In this document: positions 11,401-19,966 of the stretch, piece after piece | Position numbering within the stretch: position 1 is the first letter of the stretch | Layout of the letters: every line of letters starts with the position of its first letter | NCBI GenBank assembly: GCA_036897625.1 | Contig: JAYMTA010000959.1 | Coordinates: 1-22,769, forward strand | Direction of reading: 5' to 3' | Length of the DNA stretch: 22,769 nt | DNA from: Pelargonium cotyledonis | Lineage: Eukaryota > Streptophyta > Magnoliopsida > Geraniales > Geraniaceae | The notes under the pieces: model-generated | The model's database searches: none | What the model was told of the DNA's origin: nothing | The model's input: only the letters and a program-made list of their open reading frames with translations | Translations under genes and position numbers: made by a program

Positions 11401-12234
11401 AGCGATGGTGTTTCTTCTTAGTAAATTTGTTGCAGCATTGCGATGGCACATCTGTGACAATGCCTCTATGGCAGATCCGTGACGGTTTTGCTTTTGTCGC
11501 AGATTTCATTGCAGATCAAGCGAATTCTAGTAGTGTTATCGGTTCGGCTGAGATTCATTTTTCCTCACTTTGATTTATTAACTCGTTTTCTTTTATGCAT
11601 TTAGGTGCCACTGTTTGAGTGTATGGACGAACAACTGATGGATGCACTGTGTGACCGTCTCAAACCAGTACTCTACACCACAGAGAGTTGCATGTTTCGA
11701 GAGGGAGACCGAGTCGAAGAAATGCTATTCGTCGTACGAGGGAAGCTGTTGAGCATGACTACAAATGGCGGAAGAACCTTATATCTCAAATCCGGTGATT
11801 TCTGTGGTGAAGAGCTCCTCACATGGGCTCTTGATCACCACCCCTCGTCAAACCTCCCTGTCTCCACCAGAACCGTTCGGGCTATCGGAGAAGTGGAAGC
11901 CTTTGCCCTAATGGCAGATGATTTACAGTTTGTAGCATCCCAGTTCCGCAGGCTTCATAGCAAGCGGGTCCGCCACAACGTCAGGTACTACTCGCTGCAA
12001 TGGCGGACCTGGGCAGGTCGTTTCATACAGGCCACTTGGCGGTGCTATAAGAGAAAGAAACTGGAAGAGTCTCTTCGGGTAGAGGAGAACAAGTTGCAAG
12101 ATGCAAGCTCGCTAAACCTGGGCGCCACCATTTATGCAGCGCGATTTGCTACTAATGCGCTGCACGCTTTGAGGCGTAATGGTGCGAGGAAGGCAAGGTT
12201 GCCGGAGAAGCCTGCAGATCCTAGCTATCGATAA
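8440..12234 (+). CDS. N-terminally truncated CNGC1-like channel (tandem paralog)
   Basis: Exons: 8440-8799, 8900-9112, 9708-9988, 10068-10179, 10722-10958, 11605-12234. All are GT-AG and in frame, giving 610 aa. Four of the six exons have the same length or phase as their CNGC1 partners (213, 112 and 237 nt identical). S1 lies at about 35-57 and S2 at 75-97. The GQN filter is at 288-290, the phosphate-binding cassette at about 462-478 and an IQ motif (FIQATWRCY) near 541-549. Compared with the neighbour it lacks roughly 60-75 N-terminal residues. It also lacks most of the conserved S2-S3 linker (the APSSRVFGRG block is gone) and five residues just before the cassette. The open frame across all exons argues for a recently functional gene. 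The losses may alter assembly or gating. It could be an expressed divergent subunit or an early pseudogene. Confidence 0.85.
9187..9335. repeat. transposon-like remnant in the second CNGC's intron 2
   Basis: The segment has gtgggttgcccaatctgatc, ccgtacccgacccacctg and gggtgcccgcgggatcgg. This is the Gly/Pro-codon-like GGGTCGG texture of the hAT-like DNA at 7073-8104. No terminal inverted repeat pair could be fixed. It helps explain why this intron (9113-9707) is longer than its CNGC1 counterpart (4203-4406). Confidence 0.35.
10355..10658. mobile_element. 304-bp hAT-like miniature inverted-repeat element in intron 4 of the second CNGC
   Basis: The left end tagaactgataattcgtg and the inverted right end tagagctggcaattcgtg match at all but about three positions. 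The flanks (cttttgta and ctagtgca) agree at 5 of 8 bases, which fits a decayed 8-bp target duplication. The interior is rich in gtgtcg/cgacac motifs and has no coding capacity. The family is a common plant non-autonomous hAT-like MITE type; the exact family is not assigned. Confidence 0.65.
11001..11093 (+). repeat. decayed duplicate of the exon 6 acceptor region in the second CNGC
   Basis: The block resembles copy A at 5871-5950 of the neighbour gene: gaatgtggatttacaaactc, then gtatgcatttt, then gccaatgtttgaaaaaatgg. The AG of the acceptor is again missing (tttgggtgcc where the working site at 11603-11604 has ttaggtgcc). The second copy starts near 11099 and is interrupted by inserted DNA. 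It resumes near 11566 and ends in the functional acceptor. Confidence 0.75.
11266..11535. mobile_element. 270-bp CACTA-like non-autonomous element
   Basis: The left end is cactacactaactcgc and the inverted right end is cactactagaattcgc, which agree at 12 of 16 bases. Both begin with the CACTA signature. The flanking trinucleotides are cta and tta, close to the 3-bp target duplication expected for CACTA elements. The interior repeats short gcgaca/gcagat motifs like the subterminal repeats of the superfamily. It sits in the last intron of the second CNGC gene and has no coding capacity. Confidence 0.6.
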
Positions 12235-12390
12235 TGTGACATGTGCTTTGATTTTGTTGTATGAGGTCTTTTTGTGTATGTTAGGTGTTGTATATGGGAT
12301 TTTTCTGTTGTTTGTCAAGTGATTTTGGCTGTGCTATAGCTGCAATTGAGTCCCTCTCAGTAGAAGAGTTTGTACTATAACTGAACCGTT
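12235..12390 (+). other. 3' untranslated region of the second CNGC gene
   Basis: It is colinear with the 3' UTR of the first channel gene, sharing gtgctttgattttgttgt, gttgtatatgg, caagtgattttggct-like sequence and gagtccctctca. The purine-rich segment found in the first copy near 6790-6830 is missing. Confidence 0.55.
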
Positions 12391-13090
12391 GCTTTTTAAT
12401 TATCCGAAATGGATCTTGCAATTCCTGTGTGTGTCGTGTTTGTACGTTGTTTCATATTTGTATAAGAAAGTGCGTAACGAAGCGCAAAGAAAAATGGTTG
12501 CGGAGGATGTTAGAGTTGGCAATTCAGAATGCTTTGAAATGTCTACTCGACCCTAGATTAGAAAATTTAGAATTTTCTTTTTACAAGTGACGCTTTAGTT
12601 AATTAACTTTACGAATAATACAATTTTGTAAAACAATTAACCAAAGTGGACAAAATGTTTAATTGTTCTTACGTCTCTTCCGTCTACAACTCTGAAGATT
12701 CTTCTTCAGAGCGCAAACGTAGAGACTCTGAAATCTACAAATATGAAGATCTCTATTTTACCTTTCATCTTTGTTTTAGCTTTTGTGTGCGATGGACGGA
12801 TAGTCGTCGTTCGTTTAGAGCTAGAACGACCCATACAAATTGCGTGTGTGTACCATGATTGTACTTGGAATAGCCTTGGGTACAACCTTAAGTTGTTAAG
12901 CGGTTATCCCGATTTTAATCCAGATACACGGACGCGTAAGGTGTTTCACCCAATGACGTGGCTGCTACGTCTCTTAATTACACATTTATTACTTTTTAAA
13001 TTCGTCTTTTAAAAATGAAACATTTTCAAAATTGAATTTGACCAAGGTAAAAAAATTACTTCCTTCACTACCATGAGAGCAACGAGTGTT
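12391..13090. other. intergenic DNA with one small unassigned ORF
   Basis: The stretch is mostly AT-rich. At 12510 there is a fragment (tagagttggcaattc) like the ends of hAT-like elements elsewhere in the window. An 89-codon frame at 12743-13012 (+) starts with a signal-peptide-like stretch (MKISILPFIFVLAFVC). It has no recognisable family and no supporting context, and I do not call it a gene. Confidence 0.4.
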
Positions 13091-13095
13091 GGCCA

Positions 13096-13245
13096 AACCA
13101 AAACGTTATTAGTCGAGACTCAGCCAAAACACAAAACAAACGATATGATACTCTCAGAATTTCACCAGGGAACCAAAACATTATTGGTCGAGATTCAGCC
13201 TAAATACAAAACAAACGTAACGGTACTCTCAGAACTTCACCAGGA
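13096..13245. repeat. two-copy 75-bp tandem repeat upstream of the CV-like gene
   Basis: The unit 13096-13170 is repeated at 13171-13245 with an exact 75-bp period and roughly ten to fifteen differences. Each unit starts aaccaaaac, holds gtcgaga-tcagcc and acaaaacaaacg, and ends with cagaa-ttcaccagg. A weaker third partial copy may follow near 13277 (gaccaacacctcattgg, then gctgagtctc). It lies about 440 bp upstream of the next start codon. Confidence 0.85.
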
Positions 13246-13624
13246 CAAGTAAAAAGTGGTAAATCGTGAGGCGACCAACACCTCATTGGTTTAGCTGAGT
13301 CTCACGCTCCGTAACCATTAGGCTAATATTCTATTTTCTCTATTGACAATTCAATAGATCAGACTTGAGACTCAATCAACAGCTTAGTTAGATGAACGAA
13401 CTTGGTTACAATTGTGGTGGCGTGGCCGTCTTGTCTTTGAAAGGGTCCAAGAAACAACCACCCCCCACCAAGTTCTAAGGAAACAAGCAAGCAACACTAG
13501 TGAATATACTCACAAAGAGCCAACTTTGGAGTCTCACTCAGCTACCGTAACCAGATCAACCACTACCAAGAAATATCAATAGATTCTCTCTTAACCAAAT
13601 TAATTAGCTTTTGTATCAAATATC

Positions 13625-13687
13625 TATATAGAGAGAGCACTGTACGATCTTCTTCTTTTCTATTATATTATTTGCCAGCAACAAGAA
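13625..13687 (+). promoter_or_regulatory. TATA box and short leader of the CV-like gene
   Basis: TATATA at 13625-13630 (in tatctatatagag) lies about 60 bp before the ATG at 13688. Transcription would start near 13655-13660, leaving a leader of about 30 nt. Confidence 0.55.
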
Positions 13688-14443
13688 ATGGCCATCACAG
13701 CTCGATGCAGTCTCAACCTCTCACCACCACCTCCATCTTCAACTTCAAGGGCAACAACACAGATCTCATGGTATGTTGTTACTTAATCTATGTTTCCTTG
13801 AAAGTTGTCTTTTCGTTAAAAGCAAAGTAGCGTAACGTGAGATCGTTTGGCATTGAGCCGCCTTTTTAAATGAAAGATCAATCAATCATCACCACCAATC
13901 AAAATTGATGCCTCGATTGACACACAAATTCTAGACAAGGTGTTGGTGCACGTGTTTCAAGTACATGTATTTTATATACATGGATCTGTCCTAGTTGGGC
14001 AACATGTGTACAACCCTAGGAACACTAGAAGTCAGTAAATTATGTTACTTTTTTCTCAAAATTAATCTTAACTGTGTAGGTGGGGAAGTGAAAAATGGAG
14101 GAATCAATGTGCAGTGAGCTTGGCTTCTTCTTGCATGATAATAGGCTTACAAATGGGAGATGCAAGTGCTATTGTAGCAGAAAGGCCTGTAATTGCAAAA
14201 AATCATACTCACATGGATATGCAGCTTTTTGCAGAACCATCAAGTTATGAGAAAGCTGTGTCCACAGCCAAATGGAGTGACAGAAGGATGTGCCCTTCTT
14301 GGCAAACCAAGTCGTTCGAGATCATCGTGCCGGAGAATCTCCCGAGGCCTTCGGCTCGCCGGAGATGGGAGGATATAGGCTTAACTAAGCAGAATGCTCC
14401 AGCAGTTAAAGTTGCAGTTAGGAATGACTGTTTTTCTATGTAA
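13688..14443 (+). CDS. small plastid-targeted protein, CHLOROPLAST VESICULATION-like
   Basis: Two exons, 13688-13770 and 14080-14443, join in frame (the split Trp codon TG|G) to give 148 aa. The N-terminus (MAITARCSLNLSPPPPSSTS) is Ser/Pro/Thr-rich with basic residues and few acids, as in a chloroplast transit peptide. A short hydrophobic stretch follows at about 39-54. The C-terminal half carries WSDRRMCPSW at 93-102 and IIVPENLPRPSARRR at 109-123. From memory these match the conserved C-terminus of the plant CV family (Arabidopsis At2g25625). CV proteins are stress- and senescence-induced and destabilise chloroplasts by forming vesicles that go to the vacuole. The family call rests on motif recall. 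The gene structure itself is secure, and it converges on the kinase gene downstream. Confidence 0.7.
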
Positions 14444-15377
14444 ATGAAGTCTCTAGTGTACACCTATACTAATGAAAAAAAAGACAGAAAAAAGCAATAC
14501 AAATATGGACATTCTTTGTGAACTTGCCAAGCAGATGCGGAGTATAAAATGCCTTCATATGCGCAACTATAAGAGACACAACATGATATGGATACGGCGA
14601 CACACAACTTTTTATAACATCATAGACGCAATACATTGAAAAATATGTTCAGTGATAATAAATTATCATTTATATTTGGTATATTAGTTTGCATAAGTTA
14701 TATGAAGTCATGCTTGTCGATGTGTTTTAGATTGGTCAGTGGTTACGTGTCCGCTTAATAACATTATTAAAATTTTGAGAGACTCATAAAATCAAGTATC
14801 CGAGTGTTGGATACGAATAGAACACAGGTACGTTAAGAAGACGAGAGTGTATTCATAATAGATGCACAATATCACTTACGGTTAGAATTATAAATGATCT
14901 TCAAATATATGAGGAGAAACCTGAAAATTTTCAAATCCCAGAGTTGGAGAAGATAGAAATTGGAAATTCTTTGATCCAGATGGAGAAGAAATCTGGAAAA
15001 CTCAGATTCCGGTGCTGGAATCAGAAGATTTCAGATTCTGACATCTTTACTCTATTTGACGTTTTTTTTATATAATGAAATATAGGGAAAATGTAATTGC
15101 TACTCTATAATGTAACAGAATGCAAAAAAAGGGGTTTAGTTACTGCAAGATCTATATTTGGTATAACGTCACAAGGTCTGAAATCGACAAAATATAGAAC
15201 AATATAACAGAGAATTTCCCATGTCATCCTATCCAGCAGATACACTATCTAAACCAATACTATTCACAGAAGCTAAGATATTGATCCTATTCTTGTGAGA
15301 AAGAGAGAACTGTTGCTGCACGTTAAAAAGTCAACTTTACCTGGCACATATGAACATGATGAGCAAGTGGAATAGTG
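14444..15377. other. convergent intergenic region (CV-like and kinase 3' UTRs)
   Basis: The two genes point towards each other here, so both 3' UTRs must lie inside. A stretch at about 14560-14840 (gatacggcgacac, gtatccgagtgttggatac, acacaggtacg) has the texture of a worn plant repeat, but no ends can be defined. No coding frame or RNA gene is supported. Confidence 0.5.
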
Positions 15378-18300
15378 CTACATGGTGTGGCTGGACAGCA
15401 TAAGAGGCTTCAGCTCAGCTTTCATCTTGGTGGCAGCACTGCTGTGCAGGATGGTATCCAGAGTAGTAACAGCTTCCACGATGTGTTTCCCTTTGTTCAA
15501 CATGATGCAGCTCGCCCTACGAAAGAAATAAACAAAACATAACATTTCTTTTGATCTTCGCTTCATGCAAATATTAACAATGAAAATTCGCAAATGAAAA
15601 CGAAACCAACTATGATCAATGGGGCACTAGATAGCTGTATGGCATTGTCTTTTGATCTTCAGTACTTTATGCAACTATTAAAGTTGAAAATTGGCAAAAA
15701 AAGAAAAGGAAACCAACTATCATAAGGCGCGGGGTTGCTGTATGGTATGTAAGGTGAGCCTTGGTGCAATGAGTTAGAGAAACAATCTATTTGCAAAAGT
15801 AAGGGAAATGTTGCATACATAAATGACCTCCAAATGGACCCCACAATGGTGAGAGTCTCACAATTGATAATTTGATACAAAAAAGAAAGGAAATTGACTA
15901 TTGGAGGGTGCTTGTTCTTAAACTCTAAAAACAATTGGAGATAATTTTGCGGTATGGCATGGAGTGTGAGCCATAGCGCAATGAGTCAGAGACACAGCCT
16001 TTCTGCAAAAGCAAGGAGAAGGCTGCATACATAAACGACCTTCTCCAAACGTAACCCACAATAGTGAGAGTCTCATGTAGTAGGGGCTGTGCAAAATCAA
16101 GGTCGGACCAGACCATTAAGTTCGGTCCAGTCCAGTCCAGTCTTGGTCTGCTGAACAGCCCTCTCATGCTCTGTGGTATGGCATAGTTGCAAATTATTTT
16201 CAAAAAACTTTGGAACCAAGGACTAGGTTGTCTTCATTCTAACCATACAGCTTAACATCGTAAGAATTGAAAAAACAGAAATGACTGATAGTATAAATAA
16301 AAAATTGACCACGTACCTCCTACCACAAGCCACATCAGTAACTTCAGCTCTGGTCGGCACGCCTGTCTTGACCAGTGACTCGAGAACCTGAGTAGCCCAT
16401 ATTACTGGTACATGGGCAGCATCACATGTAGCTAAAATTTCTTCTTGTATATCAGCCAACCTTTCCCACCCACACTCCACAGCGAGATCTCCTCTAGCAA
16501 TCATTACTCCGAGAGGATTAGTGGACTTCATTGCTTCCAGTAGCATAAGAGGTAGCTTTTCAAACCCACTTTTTGTCTCAATCTTTAAGACGATTCCAAT
16601 TTTCTTAAGCTTCTGCTTTTCCAGTTCTTGGTAAAGCAGAATGATGTCACTAGTGTTTCGGATGAAAGACACTCCTACCATGTCGGCGTTGGCGGCAACA
16701 AACTTTAGATCCAATATGTCTTTTGACGTAAGACCTTCAAAGTTGATCTCGCTATCTGGAATGTTGATAGACTTCTCCGATCCAAGCTTACTCCCTCGTG
16801 AACCGGCATGAGTGATTGTGACAATAATCTCATCACTGCAAAATCCTTTTATAACCCCCCAAATCTTTCCATCATCAAATGCAATGGGATCTCCTGGCTT
16901 GACAGAATCGAATAGATAGCTGGAAAAACACGTCACCCTCTGGACACCAATTGCGTGACCAGAAATTTGATCCAGAATAGTTGAGCTATCTCTATCTCTT
17001 GATATGACCAAGAGGTCTCCAACTTTCAATCTGATGAACGCATCCGCAGAAGGAACATCCACAACCTGACCAGAAGGAAGCTTACCTTTATGTCTCTTAA
17101 TGTAGAACTTCGTTCCTGACTCAATATAAGCGGTCTTAGAGCATTCTGCTACGAAGCCAGTACCAGAGAAAACATGGAGTGTTTTTGAAACCTTTAGATG
17201 CCTTTCTTTTCCTCTAGCATCAGAGAAACTCACTGTATCACCAACTTCAAGATTTTTGAGAAATTTCTGGCTGTCTATACACAGAACTGCATCAACAGAC
17301 AAATGCGGAGGAACAGAACACGCTCCTTTGTGGTGCAGCCAAACTTGGGCAGGGAAGCTCACATTTCCACTGGCATCTTTCTTGGGAGACACTTTCATCA
17401 CACATGGACCAGATTCCAGACTGTCTGTTCGGAGCTTTGGTCCAGCTAAATCCATAAGAATTCGACATGGCTTCTCCAACAGTTGAGAGCTCTTTTTAAT
17501 CCTTCTGATTATCTCACTCCAAACACTTTGATTGCCATGAGCACAATTTATCCGAAAGATGGTCGCCCCTGCCTTGAGAAGATCATATACTAGTGTTTCA
17601 CTCTCGGTAGCTTCTTGGCCAACTGTTACCATGATATGAGTAGTTCTGGCATCCTGAAATGGGCCCAACAATAACTTGACGTTGGAGACCACTTTCTTTC
17701 TCATCGAATGCATTTTGAAGTCCCAATTCTTTTGTTTTCCTGAACTTTTCTCAGTGCGGAAACTTGCACTCATATTGCCTCCGTCATGCAGCGAGTTTGA
17801 ATACATGTTCTCCAATAGTTGAATGCCCGCAGTAAGGCTAGAAAGGATGTGTGGATTGATGGTCTCGAAATTCATAAGGCCAATCATAGGAAGATCTTCT
17901 TTGAGCTGCTCCATGTCCAGGAATTTCAATGCCAGATAATGTATCAAATTTGTCGCACTCACCAAGTAATTTCTGTTAGGACAGAAACCCCATTAGTGTG
18001 AAGTCCTTACAAAAGAAAAAAGCCTTGAAGAACCAGAAAACATGCAGAATTCAGTATGCACCAGAAACTTCCAAATTATTATCGTATATGCCAACCAATT
18101 ATCTAACAGCACCAATTTTCAGTGAACTTTTGAAAGAAAAATAATTGATTTACTATGTTATTGCACTATTTATTATGTAAATATAACACTAGACATGCAT
18201 TTGTTGTGTGGGAGATCACAGTAAAGCAAAACAGCATTCAAAAGATTGATTTGGTTCCTGAATTACAAGTTATGGAGAATGGTGGGAAACGAGATGATGT

Positions 18301-19966
18301 TAGGAAATAAATTCAATATTCTGGTTTTATCCAGGGGCTACATCATAACAACACAACATATGATAAAACTGAATAGGAAATAAAATATTCTCTTATCATA
18401 CACCAAAGTATTTTCATAAAGATATTCCTAAACACAATATCCTGGGTTTATTCACACAACATATAATATAAGATCAACTGAACAGGAAATAGAAAATTTC
18501 AATTATCATACACCAAAATAGTTTCACAAAAATATTCCCAAACAGTGTATCTTAGGTGGTTCATTAGATAATTGGAAAGTGAATCTTTGTAGGGTGAGCT
18601 TGTTCAGTTCAGAAGTCCAAGGCCAAAACAGTTATGCAAAGATATGAAAAGGGCAGGAATAGGAAGCACAAAAATAAACAGTTCGTTGGATCCAAAAGAA
18701 AGGTGTACCTGTGACATAATTTGAGTCGAGATGCATTCCATTGTTCTGATGCTAATACATGTAAATGAACAGCTTTCAGCTTGTCAAGTAGGCCTCCTTG
18801 ATCTCCCACAGAACTCGAAGAGGAGTTTGCTTCTGCAAGCAGCAGAGAAGCAACATCTTCCGCACCTATGAGAGGTGTTGGTATTTGGTCATCTGCACAA
18901 ATATGTGAGCTGCTGTTCTCAGCTTCATCATTCTCATTTGGGATCGCAAAAACTGAAGTCCCTGGCCTTAAATTCCTCTTTTGTGTTGCTAATATTTGAA
19001 CAATGTGAACTGGCTGGTTTGCTTGAAGTCTACATGGCCGACAAGCAAGCTTGCAACATAAGTTGGAGGGTCCGAATTTCAGGAAATCAGCTGTTTCAGT
19101 GACCTGCAAATTGGAAAACACATCATTCACGAGTGTTTTAGTCCATAATAGGTAATACATAATTTACGAATAGTTGAGCACCCTAGTGGTTCAATTAGAA
19201 GATATAGGTTAAAAGAATCTACCAATGCACTTTCAGAAAGGTGATAGGTCATTTAATTCATAACCAGACTACATAGAAGCGGTGTGCTGAATGATGCAAA
19301 GCAGATTATGAAACTATATAGCCCTCCCTATAAATGCTGATAGGCCTTTGTGGTTCAATCATACGGAGTAATCATTTCATAAAATCATCACCATCTAGCT
19401 TTTACATTCCTAATGAAAAGCCATGCAGTTGTCTTGTCCTCGTGAATACCATGTTGCAAAACCAAAACAGCTGAAACCATATGTTGCTTTGACATTTAAC
19501 TAAAACATCAAATCACAGCAATAATTTTTATAACGTCCTTGCCGCTATCAAACAGAAAATTTACCACCTCAAGCTTTGAATAGAAATCCTAGAAACCTGA
19601 ATATATAAACTGTAAGGGAAATTAGAACAGGAAAATATGTGGTAAGAGTTGGTTTTGAAGGGAACTACACTAGAATTAACAAGACACAATGTTTGACCAA
19701 ACATTAAAAACTATGATGAAATGTTAAAACCTGTGAAGATCTAGTTCACGACTCAATCAAACTTTTCCAGCCTTGATAAGAATTACACAGAGGCATAGAT
19801 ACTTAGCAAAAATCGCCTGAACTAGTAAGCTTAAATAATATGCACATTCACAAACAAACAGAAACAGTGCTGTATCGAAAAGAAGGATGCTAATTACCTG
19901 ACAAGGTGTAAGCCTCTGATTAGAAACAACACAAGCTTGTAGAGTACTTAGCATCGTGCACTCCAT
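15378..19966 (-). CDS. PKP4: atypical plastid pyruvate kinase (PKP4-like), lacking the C-terminal domain
   Basis: Exons in coding order: 19966-19898, 19103-18709, 17972-16317, 15516-15378. All are GT-AG and in frame, giving 752 aa. Residues 1-154 hold a plastid-type leader and a linker with an [28 protein letters not shown]-type block shortened here to key residues. The kinase A domain begins near 268 (IMVTVG) with FRINCAHG at 294-301 and DLAGPKLRT at 329-337. A long B-domain-like insert spans about 340-547. KIETKSGF (Lys618), ARGDL (Asp650) and [10 protein letters not shown] (694-703) follow. The canonical MLSGE segment and whole C domain are replaced by a short tail ending [12 protein letters not shown]. 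Pyruvate kinase converts PEP and ADP to pyruvate and ATP. Catalysis here is doubtful because usual K+-site residues differ (Ser to Ala in NFSH, Thr to Leu in DTKGP). The overall form matches Arabidopsis At3g49160 as I recall it. Confidence 0.9.
15547..15747. repeat. two diverged ~100-bp direct repeats in the kinase's last intron
   Basis: Units begin tcttttgatcttc at 15547 and 15648, an offset of 101 bp. Both continue with a tgcaa-tatta stretch, gaaaccaactat and agctgtatgg-like sequence. A third, more worn relative precedes the second SINE (about 15862-15955). The intron has thus grown by local duplication together with its SINE copies. Confidence 0.65.
15754..15860 (+). repeat. Au-type SINE copy 1 in the kinase's last intron
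   Basis: The element reads gtgagccttggtgcaatgag (box A region), then aaacaatctatttgcaaaag, gttgcatacataaatgacc and ggaccccacaatggtgagag. This follows the Au SINE order as I remember it. The stretch between box A and the aaacagcc-like block, which should contain box B, is missing. It is antisense to the host gene. Confidence 0.7.
15966..16185 (+). repeat. Au-type SINE copy 2, split by a small element
   Basis: The parts are gtgagccatagcgcaatgag, cacagcctttctgcaaaagc, ggctgcatacataaacgacc, acccacaatagtgagagtc, and then, after an 84-bp interruption, tctcatgctctgtggtatgg. The last part corresponds to the family's usual 3' end (ctcgtgcactgggta). It lacks box B as copy 1 does, so the two copies probably arose by duplication and not by two independent insertions. 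Confidence 0.7.
16078..16161. mobile_element. 84-bp hAT-like mini-element inserted in a SINE
   Basis: It is flanked by perfect 7-bp direct repeats tctcatg at 16071-16077 and 16162-16168. The ends are near-inverted: ggggctgtgca on the left and gggctgttca from the right. The interior is rich in ggtcc/ggacc, typical of short hAT-like MITEs of plants. The SINE sequence resumes exactly after the second direct repeat, which fixes the insertion. Confidence 0.7.
18318..18549. repeat. ~115-bp tandem duplication in kinase intron 2
   Basis: Two units start near 18318 and 18440. Shared blocks are acaacata, aactgaa-aggaaata, ttatcatacaccaaa-ta and ttc-aaa-atattcc-aaaca. The second unit lacks about 12 bp near its start. 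The intron (17973-18708) has no other recognisable feature. Confidence 0.65.

Noticed and set aside
13096-13245. Possible CRISPR-like array
   Set aside because: It has only two directly abutting 75-bp copies with no spacers, in a plant genome.
15659-16203. Minus-strand frames repeating LTIVG and FMYA-like strings
   Set aside because: They are antisense translations of the two Au-type SINE copies, not protein repeats. The same explains LTIVG frames near 3678 and 22197.
17198-17486. Plus-strand frames opposite the kinase
   Set aside because: They are shadows of the 1656-nt kinase exon on the other strand.
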